Assembly (NCBI GenBank): GCA_030679805.1
Contig: JAUXST010000767.1
Location: 1-11,727, forward strand
DNA length: 11,727 bases
Direction: 5' to 3'
Source: Reyranella sp.
GTDB lineage: Bacteria; Pseudomonadota; Alphaproteobacteria; Reyranellales; Reyranellaceae
The notes beneath the pieces were generated by a model. The model saw only the letters and a list, made by a program, of their open reading frames with translations, did not search any database and was not told the DNA's origin. Below are positions 1 through 6,312 of this stretch, piece by piece. A program made the translations under genes and the position numbers. Positions within the stretch are counted from its first letter, which is position 1; the number at the start of each line of letters is the position of its first letter.

Positions 1-104
1 GGCTTGCCGAGATCGGGGCTGGCGGCCGAGGCTGTGATGGGCACGAGCACGAGGGCGGCGCTCCCCAGCATCAATGAGCGACGGGCAACGATCGGGTTCG
101 ACAT
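1..104 (-). CDS. Exported protein, N-terminal fragment (possible redoxin)
   Basis: Only the first 34 codons lie in the window; the gene runs off the left edge. It starts at ATG 104 behind a strong GGAGG (110-114) with a 5-base spacer. The peptide begins MSNPIVARRSLMLG, followed by a hydrophobic stretch and an ITASAAS cleavage-like site, so it is very likely exported. The twin arginine (RRSLML) loosely resembles a Tat signal, but a Sec signal is equally possible. The visible mature start is SPDLGKP. In related genomes a secreted AhpC/TSA-type redoxin commonly follows a DsbD gene, and a start of this kind is common in that family, but no catalytic cysteine motif is in view, so redoxin is an inference. 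The ribosome-binding site abuts the stop of the preceding DsbD gene, so the two are almost certainly co-transcribed. Confidence 0.6.
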   Translation of the reverse strand, partial: MSNPIVARRSLMLGSAALVLVPITASAASPDLGK

Positions 105-113
105 CTTCGCCTC

Positions 114-2246
114 CTAGCGCTTGGCGGGTTGAAGGGACGACAACTCCGACAGGATCATGGACTCGGTGAGGACCTGCGGCAGGATCTTTGGCCGCTCGGC
201 GCCGGGCGCCCAGAAGAGATAGAGCGGCACGCCGGCCCGGCCGACCTCCTTCAGGACCGCGGAGATCTCGGCGTCGCGGTTGGTCCAGTCGCCCTTGAGC
301 TTGACGACGCCAGCCTGTTCGAAGGCGCGTCGCGTCGCGGGCGTCTCCAGGGCGACCCGCTCGTTCACCAGGCAGGTGATGCACCAGGCGGCGGTGAAGT
401 CGACGAACACCGGCTTGCCGGTGGCGTGTGCCTCGGCCATGCGCGCGCGGGAGAAGCGCTCCCAGCCCTCGAAATTGACACCTGAGGTGGGTGAGCCCGA
501 CGCGGAGGCGGCGGTGGCCGGGCTGTCGTCGATCTTGAGGGCGGCGGCAAAGGCCAGCAGCACGGCCACTGCCGCCATGCCGCGGCGTGCCCAAGTGGCG
601 GGCGAGGAGCCGGTGCCGATCCGCAACAGCCAGACCGCGAAGGCAATCAGGATCATGCCGCCCAAGGCGTAGACCACGCCGTCCGAGCCGGTCTGCTGGG
701 TCAGCACCCAGATCATCCACACGGCCGAGGCATACATCGGGAAGGCGAGGAACTGGCGCAGCCGGTCCATCCACGGGCCGGGCCGCGGCATCAGGCGCTG
801 CAGCGCCGGCGTCATCGATAGGGCGAGAAACGGCAGGGCGAGCCCGAAGCCCATCGCCAGCAGCACCGCCACCGTTGCGGGCGCTGGCTGGGTGAGGGCA
901 AAGCCCAGGGCCGCGGCCATGAAGGGTGCGGTACAGGGCGTGGCGACAAGGACGGCCAGTACGCCGGTGAAGAACGAGCCCGCAGCCCCGCCCCGTGCGG
1001 CGAGCCCCTGGCCGACTCCGGCCAGTCGGCCGCCGATCTCGAACACGCCGGAGAGGTTGAGGCCGATGGTGAAGAAGAGATAGGCGATCAGCAGCGAGAA
1101 GACCGGCGACTGGAACTGGAAGCCCCAGCTCACCTCGCCGGCGCTGGCGCGGATCGCCACGACCGCCGCCGCCATCGCGCCGAACGAGACCAGGACTCCC
1201 GCCGTATAGGTGAGCCCGTCGCGCCGCATTTCGCTCCGTTCATGGCCGGCCAGTCGCGCGAAGGTCGCCGCCTTCATGGCCAGCACCGGAAACACGCAGG
1301 GCATCAGGTTCAGGATCAGCCCGCCCAGCAGCGCGAACAGCAGCGCCTGCACGAGCGAGAGCTGTTCGGCGCCGACGGCGCCCGCCAGCGACGCCGTGGA
1401 GGAGGGAACGAATACAGGGTCGAGCCTGGCCGAGATGTCGAAGGCCTGCCTCACCTGGCCGTCCGCCGTCTTTTCGGTGAGCACGAGCGTGCCCGCGAGC
1501 ATGGCCGGCATCGCCGCCTTGGCGTCGCCCTTCTTCAACGGGATGCGGATGCCCTCGGCCGTGATGCTGGCGGTCTGCCTGGCCATCGACGCGACAGGAC
1601 CCCATTCGGCAGGGAAGAAATAGACGTCGCGAATCGTGTCGGCCTTCAGGCCCCTGGCCTCGACGATCAGGGTGGGATCGCCCGATTTGGAGACGCCGTA
1701 GCGCGCCGGCCACGGACTCTCCATCGGCACGCGGTGTCGCGCTTGCTCGAACAATGCGCGTGTCTTGGGATCGCTCGGCGTGGCCGCGGCGGCGAGCGGC
1801 AGGCTGAGTTCGAGCTTGGCCTCTTCGGGGATGCACACGTCCTCGCAGACCAGCCAGTTGGCCGCGGCCGCGATCTTGAGCGGGACGGCGAGATCGGCTG
1901 GCGGCGTGATGCGCACCAGCAGCATGGCTTCGTCCTTGAAGCCGTAGTTGGTGATGCCGCCGATATCGAACAGGCTGGGCGTCGGCCAGACGATCGGATC
2001 GGCCTTGGCGCCCGCCGGCAGGGTCCAGACGATCTCGGTCGGCAGGCCCGATTCGCCCGGATTCTTCCAGTAGGTATGCCACTTCGGCCGGATGGTCTGG
2101 CGCAGCCCGACCCAGAAGGGCTCGCCCGCCTTCACCGCCGAAACATCGGACAGCAGTTCGGCGCGCACATTGTCGGTCTGCACGACCGACTGGGCGAACG
2201 CCGGCCCAGCGAGGACTACGAGCAGGAGAGCGAGGAAACGCAGCAT
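114..2246 (-). CDS. dsbD: Thiol:disulfide interchange protein, DsbD/ScsB family
   Basis: A 710-residue inner-membrane reductase that passes electrons from cytoplasmic thioredoxin to periplasmic thiol proteins. An Sec signal peptide ends near AGPAFA (about residue 18). The periplasmic N-terminal domain carries a cysteine pair, C134-E-D-V-C138. A CcdA-like multi-helix membrane domain (about residues 290-570) holds the paired intramembrane cysteines C317 (LMPCVFP) and C438 (ATPCTAP). The C-terminal thioredoxin-like domain has WC622-I-T-C625. All six relay cysteines are therefore present. The long N-terminal domain resembles ScsB-type relatives more than E. coli DsbD, so partners may include peroxide- or copper-stress proteins; this is an inference. 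There is no Shine-Dalgarno before ATG 2246. The stop is directly followed by the ribosome-binding site of a small exported protein. The family assignment is firm; the exact partner is unknown. Confidence 0.93.
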   Translation of the reverse strand: MLRFLALLLVVLAGPAFAQSVVQTDNVRAELLSDVSAVKAGEPFWVGLRQTIRPKWHTYWKNPGESGLPTEIVWTLPAGAKADPIVWPTPSLFDIGGITNYGFKDEAMLLVRITPPADLAVPLKIAAAANWLVCEDVCIPEEAKLELSLPLAAAATPSDPKTRALFEQARHRVPMESPWPARYGVSKSGDPTLIVEARGLKADTIRDVYFFPAEWGPVASMARQTASITAEGIRIPLKKGDAKAAMPAMLAGTLVLTEKTADGQVRQAFDISARLDPVFVPSSTASLAGAVGAEQLSLVQALLFALLGGLILNLMPCVFPVLAMKAATFARLAGHERSEMRRDGLTYTAGVLVSFGAMAAAVVAIRASAGEVSWGFQFQSPVFSLLIAYLFFTIGLNLSGVFEIGGRLAGVGQGLAARGGAAGSFFTGVLAVLVATPCTAPFMAAALGFALTQPAPATVAVLLAMGFGLALPFLALSMTPALQRLMPRPGPWMDRLRQFLAFPMYASAVWMIWVLTQQTGSDGVVYALGGMILIAFAVWLLRIGTGSSPATWARRGMAAVAVLLAFAAALKIDDSPATAASASGSPTSGVNFEGWERFSRARMAEAHATGKPVFVDFTAAWCITCLVNERVALETPATRRAFEQAGVVKLKGDWTNRDAEISAVLKEVGRAGVPLYLFWAPGAERPKILPQVLTESMILSELSSLQPAKR

Positions 2247-2364
2247 GTAGGGTGATTAAGTGACCCCAGCGTGGGGCGCTTGCAAGGCAATCTCGATCAA
2301 GGCGGCGTGATATTTTGCCCAGTTCCTCGTGAGCGTCTAAGGTCTTGGTTCCACTGGAGAATTC
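2247..2364. promoter_or_regulatory. Divergent intergenic region between dsbD and the M20 hydrolase
   Basis: This 118-base gap separates two divergent genes and should carry both promoters. On the minus strand, TTGCAA (2285-2280) and CTTAAT (2260-2255), 19 bases apart, could form a weak sigma-70 promoter; initiation would then fall within a few bases of the dsbD ATG, fitting its missing Shine-Dalgarno. A short hairpin CCCC-AGCGT-GGGG (2264-2276) lies between these boxes. On the plus strand I see no convincing promoter; an AT-rich patch, TATTTT (2311-2316), is the only candidate -10. GGAGA (2356-2360) is the ribosome-binding site of the downstream gene. All promoter calls here are tentative. 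Confidence 0.35.
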
Positions 2365-3588
2365 ATGCTGCGATTGGATGATCGGCGCCTGCTCGGCGCC
2401 CTGGACGAGTTGGCCAGGATCGGCGCCATCGAGGGCGGCGGCTGCGCGCGCCTCGCTCTCACGGACGAGGACAAGCTTGGCCGCAACCTGGTCGTGGGCT
2501 GGATGAAGGCGTTGGGCCTCGACGTCCGGATCGATGCCATCGGCAACGTGATCGGGCTGCGCGCCGGCCGCGAGAACCTGGCCCCGGTGATGACCGGCAG
2601 CCACATCGACACCGTGCGCACCGGCGGTCGCTACGACGGCAACTATGGCGTCCTGGCCGGCCTCGAAGTCGTCCGCGCGCTGAACGAGGCGAAGATCACG
2701 ACGCGCCGGCCGATTGCCGTCGCTTTCTTCACCAACGAGGAGGGCGCGCGCTTCCAGCCCGACATGCTGGGGAGCCTGGTCTATGCCGGCGGCCTCGGCC
2801 TCAACGAGGCCTACGCGGCGGCCGACAAGGAGGGCATTTCGGTCGGCGATGAGCTGCGTCGTATTGGCTATCTCGGGCCGGTGTCTCCAGGGGCGCTGAA
2901 GCCCCATGCCTTCCTGGAACTGCACATCGAGCAGGGTCCGATCCTCGACGAGGAGAAGGTGCAGATCGGCGTCGTCGAGAGCGTGCAGGGAATCTCTTGG
3001 ACCGAGTACACGGTGACGGGCGTCTCCAACCACGCCGGCACGACGCCGATGCGGCTGCGCCGCGACGCGGGCTTCCTCGCCGCCTCGGTGAATGTCTTCG
3101 CCCGTAAACTCGCGTGGGAGATGGGCGGCAACCAGGTGGCGACCATGGGCGCGCTGGCGCTGCGGCCCAACCTGATCAACGTCGTGCCCAACCGTGTCGT
3201 GTTCACGGTCGATCTGCGCAACACCGACGAGGCGAAGCTCAAGGAGGCCGAAGTCCGCGTCGCCGCCCACATCGCCGAGGTCGCGAAAGCCGAGCGGGTC
3301 GAGGTCGAAGCCGAGGTGCTGGCGCGCTTCGAGCCGGTGATCTTCGACGCGAAGTTGGTCGATCGCGTCGAGCGCCATGCCAAGGCGCTGGCGCTCAGCA
3401 CGCGCCGCATGCCCTCGGGCGCCGGCCACGATGCCCAGATGATGCAGCGCCTCTGCCCGACGGCGATGATCTTCGTGCCGTCGGTTGCCGGCCTCAGCCA
3501 CAACGTGAAGGAACACACCGAGGCCGTCGACCTCGCGGCCGGCGGCCAGGTGCTGCTCAATCTGATGGTCGAATTGGCTGAGGAATAG
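2365..3588 (+). CDS. M20-family Zn hydrolase (L-carbamoylase / allantoate amidohydrolase type)
   Basis: A 407-residue cytoplasmic metalloamidase, the usual length for the HyuC/AllC branch of peptidase family M20. Members cleave N-carbamoyl groups from L-amino acids, ureidopropionate, allantoate or ureidoglycolate. The two-metal site is complete: H80 (GSHIDT), D91 (YDGNYG), E126 with the general base E125 (TNEEGARF), H187 (LHIEQG) and H379 (LSHNVKEHT). The lid/dimerisation domain carries the family motif SNHAGTTPM, and PSGAGHDAQ near residue 350 is also conserved. The start at ATG 2365 follows GGAGA at a short spacing. It lies 72 bases upstream of a GntR regulator and on the same strand as a D-carbamoylase, so an N-carbamoyl-L-amino-acid substrate is plausible. 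Sequence reading alone cannot separate the substrates within this family. Confidence 0.9.
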   Translation: MLRLDDRRLLGALDELARIGAIEGGGCARLALTDEDKLGRNLVVGWMKALGLDVRIDAIGNVIGLRAGRENLAPVMTGSHIDTVRTGGRYDGNYGVLAGLEVVRALNEAKITTRRPIAVAFFTNEEGARFQPDMLGSLVYAGGLGLNEAYAAADKEGISVGDELRRIGYLGPVSPGALKPHAFLELHIEQGPILDEEKVQIGVVESVQGISWTEYTVTGVSNHAGTTPMRLRRDAGFLAASVNVFARKLAWEMGGNQVATMGALALRPNLINVVPNRVVFTVDLRNTDEAKLKEAEVRVAAHIAEVAKAERVEVEAEVLARFEPVIFDAKLVDRVERHAKALALSTRRMPSGAGHDAQMMQRLCPTAMIFVPSVAGLSHNVKEHTEAVDLAAGGQVLLNLMVELAEE

Positions 3589-3623
3589 CCGAGCAGGGCG
3601 CCATTCGCGGCAGATCAACAAAA

Positions 3624-3634
3624 TTGTCTGACAA
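3624..3634. promoter_or_regulatory. Candidate GntR (FadR-type) operator, perfect dyad
   Basis: TTGTCTGACAA is a perfect inverted repeat with 5-base arms around a central T. It fits the TnGTnnnACnA pattern recognised by FadR-subfamily GntR proteins, and it lies 26 bases upstream of exactly such a gene. Its left half (TTGTCT, 3624-3629) could also act as a -35 box, with TACCAT (3647-3652) as a -10 after a 17-base spacer. Binding would then block transcription of the regulator and the two genes behind it. The dyad is seen directly; its link to the regulator is an inference. Confidence 0.6.
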
Positions 3635-3660
3635 CTTTATCAGCGCTACCATCGGGTTTC

Positions 3661-4380
3661 ATGACCGGCAAGCCGCAGACCAACAATCTCGTCGAACGCG
3701 TGATGGCGCGCCTCAGCGCCGACATCCGGGGCGGTCGCCTTGGCCCTGGCGCGCGCCTGCCGACGGAGCAGGAGCTGACGGCCAGCATGGGCGTGAGCCG
3801 CACCGTCGTGCGCGAGGCGGTGGCGGCGTTGCGCGCCGACGGCCTGGTCGTGACGCGTCGCGGTTCTGGTGCGTATGTCGCCGACCCTGCCGCCGGCCCG
3901 TTCCGCATTGCCGCCCCGCGTGCGGCGCCTCTCGGTGACATACTCGACGTGATGGAATTGCGCCTGGCAGTCGAGGTCGAAGCCGCCGCGCTGGCGGCTG
4001 AACGGGCAACCCGCAAGCAGATCGCGGCCATTCGCACGGCACTGCGCAGCATCGACCGGGCGCTGCGCGGCGGCGACGGCGCGGTGGCAGAGGATTTTGC
4101 CTTCCATTGCGCCATCGCCGAGGCCACGGGCAACCGGCAGTTCCCGCGCTTCCTCGCCTTTCTCGGCAACCATGTCATCCCGCGCCAGAGCGTGCGGCTT
4201 TCGGTGGATACGCCGGCCGAACGGCGCACCTACCTCGAACGTATCCAGCACGAACACGGCCGCATCGTTGCCGGCATCTCGGCCGAGGATCCGGCCGAGG
4301 CGCGCCGGGCGATGCACGAACACCTGACGCGTTCACTCGAACGCTACAGAAGTCTGGCAAGGAGAAACGCTGATGGCTGA
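3661..4380 (+). CDS. GntR-family transcriptional regulator, FadR/FCD subfamily
   Basis: A 239-residue DNA-binding regulator. Residues 10-73 form the GntR winged helix: LPTEQEL and GVSRTVVREAVAAL are the helix-turn-helix, and RRGSGAYV is the wing. The C-terminal FCD domain shows the metal-binding set D145, H149 (DFAFH), H199 (HEHG) and H221 (MHEHL), which in relatives holds a metal next to a carboxylate ligand. The effector is probably an organic or amino acid derivative, but I cannot name it. ATG 3661 has no Shine-Dalgarno, and an in-frame TAG-free but startless stretch lies upstream; if the promoter proposed above is used, the mRNA would be nearly leaderless. Its last 8 bases overlap the next gene, so the two are translationally linked. 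Likely targets are this operon and possibly the M20 hydrolase. Confidence 0.92.
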   Translation: MTGKPQTNNLVERVMARLSADIRGGRLGPGARLPTEQELTASMGVSRTVVREAVAALRADGLVVTRRGSGAYVADPAAGPFRIAAPRAAPLGDILDVMELRLAVEVEAAALAAERATRKQIAAIRTALRSIDRALRGGDGAVAEDFAFHCAIAEATGNRQFPRFLAFLGNHVIPRQSVRLSVDTPAERRTYLERIQHEHGRIVAGISAEDPAEARRAMHEHLTRSLERYRSLARRNADG

Positions 4381-5206
4381 CGGCGACAACAAGAACCGCA
4401 AGATTGTGTTCACCGGCGCGTCCGGCGGAATCGGCACCATGACGCGTCCGCTGCTGGCCAAGCTCTATCCCGGCCTGGTGCTGAGCGATCGGGTGAAACC
4501 CAGGGACCTGCAGCCCGGCGAGACTTTCGTCGCCGCCGATCTCACCAAGCCGGATGAGGTGGCGGCGGCCGTGAAGGGCGCCCACAGCGTCATTCATCTT
4601 GGCGGCCATTCGGTCGAAGGCACGTGGGATCAGATCCTGCAGGCCAACATCATCGGCTGCTACAATCTGTTCGAGGCGGCCCGCCAGGCCGGGGTGAGGC
4701 GCGTGATCTTCGCCTCGTCCAACCACGCCATCGGCTTTTATCCGCGCAAGCGCCGCATCGGCACCAACCTCACGGTTCGGCCCGACAGCCGCTACGGCGT
4801 CAGCAAGGTGTTCGGCGAGGGCCTGGGTTCGCTCTATTCCGACAAGCACGGCATGGCTGTGACCTGCCTGCGCATCGGCAATGTCGGCCCCATGCCGCTC
4901 GACGTCCGGCGTCTCTCGATCTGGATCTCGCCCCGGGACCTCGTGCAGCTCTTCCGCATCGGGCTCGAGCATCCCGACATCCGCTACGAGATCTTCTACG
5001 GCGCGTCGGACAATGCGGCGGGCTGGTGGGACAATTCACGGGCGCAGCAGCTCGGCTACCGACCGGCCGACAAGGCCGAGGATCACCGCGCCCACGCCGA
5101 GGCGGAGCAAGCAAAGATCGGGCCCGATCCGGTCGGCGATCTCTTCCAGGGTGGTTCTTTTTGCTCGGCTGAGTTCTCCAATGACGTGAAGCGCGCCGGC
5201 CCCTAG
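4373..5206 (+). CDS. NAD-dependent epimerase/dehydratase, uronate dehydrogenase-like
   Basis: A 277-residue extended short-chain dehydrogenase. The Rossmann motif is TG15ASG18GIG21; catalytic residues are S115/S116 (SSNHAIGFYP), Y141 and K145 (YGVSK). Several segments match the uronate dehydrogenase (Udh) family that oxidises D-galacturonate or D-glucuronate to aldarolactone: the HLGG and ANIIGCYNLFEAA segments, SSNHxxGFYP, GWWDNS (217-222) and a C-terminal FQGG. A uronate substrate is the best guess, but homologues in catabolic clusters without other uronate genes exist, and none are visible here. ATG 4373 has AAGGAG at a good spacing and lies inside the 3' end of the GntR gene. A D-carbamoylase follows after 30 bases. 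I am confident of the fold and family, less so of the substrate. Confidence 0.85.
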   Translation: MADGDNKNRKIVFTGASGGIGTMTRPLLAKLYPGLVLSDRVKPRDLQPGETFVAADLTKPDEVAAAVKGAHSVIHLGGHSVEGTWDQILQANIIGCYNLFEAARQAGVRRVIFASSNHAIGFYPRKRRIGTNLTVRPDSRYGVSKVFGEGLGSLYSDKHGMAVTCLRIGNVGPMPLDVRRLSIWISPRDLVQLFRIGLEHPDIRYEIFYGASDNAAGWWDNSRAQQLGYRPADKAEDHRAHAEAEQAKIGPDPVGDLFQGGSFCSAEFSNDVKRAGP

Positions 5207-5208
5207 GC

Positions 5209-5231
5209 TTTCTCCTGGTTTTTTGGAGAGA
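5209..5231 (+). promoter_or_regulatory. Hairpin that would cover the D-carbamoylase ribosome-binding site
   Basis: TTTCTCC (5209-5215) is complementary to GGAGAGA (5225-5231), giving a 7-bp stem with one U-G pair and a 9-base U-rich loop. The right arm is the Shine-Dalgarno of the gene starting at 5237, so folding would hide it. There is no U-run after the stem, so it does not look like a terminator. A chance polypyrimidine match is possible; a regulatory role is an inference. Confidence 0.35.
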
Positions 5232-5236
5232 ATGAG

Positions 5237-6184
5237 ATGAGCCGATTCCTGACCGTCGGGGCCGCACAGATGGGCCCCATCCAGCGTAGCCACACGCGAC
5301 GCGATGTCGTGGAGCGCATGATCGCTCATCTGCGCGAGGCCAGGCGCATGGGCTGCGAGCTGGTCGTGTTCCCCGAGCTCACGCTGACGACGTTCTTCCC
5401 GCGCTGGTGGATGACGGACCAGGCGGAAATCGATTCCTTCTTCGAGAAGGAAATGCCGTCGAACGAGACGGCGCCGCTGTTCAACGAGGCCAAGGCGCTC
5501 GGTCTCGGTTTCTCGTTCGGTTATGCCGAGCTTGCCAAAGAAGGTGGCCCAGGAGGCGACAAGCTGCGCCGCTTCAATACCTCGATCATCGTCGAGCGCG
5601 ACGGCCGCATCGCGAGCAAATACCGCAAGATCCATCTGCCAGGCCATGTCGAGCACGAACCCGAACGGCCATTCCAGCATCTCGAGAAGCGCTACTTCGA
5701 GGTCGGCAATCTGGGTTTCCCGGTGGTGAAGACGCTGGGCGGCAACATGGGCATGTGCATCTGCAACGACCGCCGTTGGCCCGAGACCTACCGTGTCATG
5801 GGCCTGCAGAACGTCGAGATGGTGCTGTTGGGCTACAACACGCCGCTGCACAACGCGCCATCGCCCGACCATGACGAACACAGCTGGTTCCACAACCAGC
5901 TCTCGATGCAGGCCGGCGCCTACCAGAACGGCAGCTGGGTGATCGGCGTCGCCAAGGGCGGCACGGAAGAGGGTGTGCCGTCACTGGCCGACTCGATGAT
6001 CGTGGCGCCGTCGGGCAAGGTCGTCGCACGCGCCGCCGGTGATGGCGACGAACTGATCGTGCATCGCTGCGATCTCGACGCGGGCAAGAGCTACAAGACG
6101 ACCACGTTCAATTTCGCCGTCCATCGCCAACCCGATCAGTATCGCCTGATCGTCGAGCGCAAGGGCGCCGTCGATCCGGCCTGA
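5237..6184 (+). CDS. N-carbamoyl-D-amino-acid hydrolase (nitrilase superfamily)
   Basis: A 315-residue cytoplasmic carbon-nitrogen hydrolase that splits N-carbamoyl-D-amino acids into the D-amino acid, CO2 and ammonia. The catalytic triad is complete: E47 (VFPELTLTTFFPRW), K131 (KYRKIHLPGH) and C176 (ICNDRRWPE). Long blocks match the well-studied Agrobacterium enzyme as I recall it, including PFQHLEKRYFE, the GYNTPLHN segment and SMQAGAYQNG; K131 and C176 are offset by the same four residues, explained by a small insertion near residue 103. ATG 5237 follows GGAGAG at good spacing; an ATG five bases earlier is out of frame. It is the last gene of the presumed GntR operon. No hydantoinase is present in the window, so the source of its substrate is open. 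A related ureido-acid substrate cannot be excluded. Confidence 0.93.
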   Translation: MSRFLTVGAAQMGPIQRSHTRRDVVERMIAHLREARRMGCELVVFPELTLTTFFPRWWMTDQAEIDSFFEKEMPSNETAPLFNEAKALGLGFSFGYAELAKEGGPGGDKLRRFNTSIIVERDGRIASKYRKIHLPGHVEHEPERPFQHLEKRYFEVGNLGFPVVKTLGGNMGMCICNDRRWPETYRVMGLQNVEMVLLGYNTPLHNAPSPDHDEHSWFHNQLSMQAGAYQNGSWVIGVAKGGTEEGVPSLADSMIVAPSGKVVARAAGDGDELIVHRCDLDAGKSYKTTTFNFAVHRQPDQYRLIVERKGAVDPA

Positions 6185-6243
6185 AGTTACGACGATGTAA
6201 CGTCTTGCGCATTTCTCGCGATGCGCCCATCTGACCTTGGCCC
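6185..6243 (+). other. Spacer with two hairpins between D-carbamoylase and riboswitch
   Basis: Two inverted repeats fill this spacer. GTTACG (6186-6191) pairs with TGTAAC (6196-6201) around an ACGA loop, with a G-U closing pair. GCGCAT (6207-6212) pairs with ATGCGC (6221-6226) around an 8-base loop. Neither is followed by a U-run, so a classical intrinsic terminator is not supported. The spacer should also contain the gdx promoter, but I see no convincing -35/-10 pair. Confidence 0.4.
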
Positions 6244-6304
6244 GGCGGGGACGACCCCGCCTTCCGCGGGCAAGTGTCGGGACGACCCGGCTTCTTGCGA
6301 AGGG
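6244..6304 (+). promoter_or_regulatory. Guanidine-II riboswitch (mini-ykkC) controlling gdx
   Basis: Two GC-rich hairpins, each capped by ACGA, stand in tandem. P1 is GGCGGGG-ACGA-CCCCGCC (6244-6261, 7 bp). P2 is GTCGGG-ACGA-CCCGGC (6276-6291, 6 bp with one U-G pair). The linker is 14 bases. This is the diagnostic architecture of the guanidine-II class: paired stem-loops with ACGR loops that kiss and each bind guanidinium. It sits directly before a gdx/sugE gene, the commonest partner of this class. The AAGGG ribosome-binding site (6300-6304) follows P2 by 8 bases, so control is probably translational: ligand should hold P1/P2 closed and keep the site free. CCUUC (6260-6264) could pair with GAAGG (6299-6303) in the unbound state. 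Confidence 0.9.
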
Positions 6305-6312
6305 TGCGTTCC

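Noticed and set aside
2264..2276. CCCC-AGCGT-GGGG hairpin as a terminator.
   Set aside because: It lies between two divergent starts, has a 4-bp stem and no T-run; at most it is a promoter-region dyad.
1240..3621. A 793-codon open frame on the minus strand spanning the dsbD/M20 boundary.
   Set aside because: It runs antisense to the M20 gene and in another frame of dsbD; its protein is rich in Arg, His, Gly and Ala with no domain logic. It is a by-product of high GC content.
6207..6226. GCGCAT/ATGCGC hairpin as an intrinsic terminator of the carbamoylase operon.
   Set aside because: The 8-base loop and lack of a following U-run do not support intrinsic termination; left as an unexplained hairpin.
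6274..6312. N-terminal extension of Gdx to an ATG at 6274.
   Set aside because: It would start inside the second riboswitch hairpin and add 13 residues before a family-typical N-terminus.
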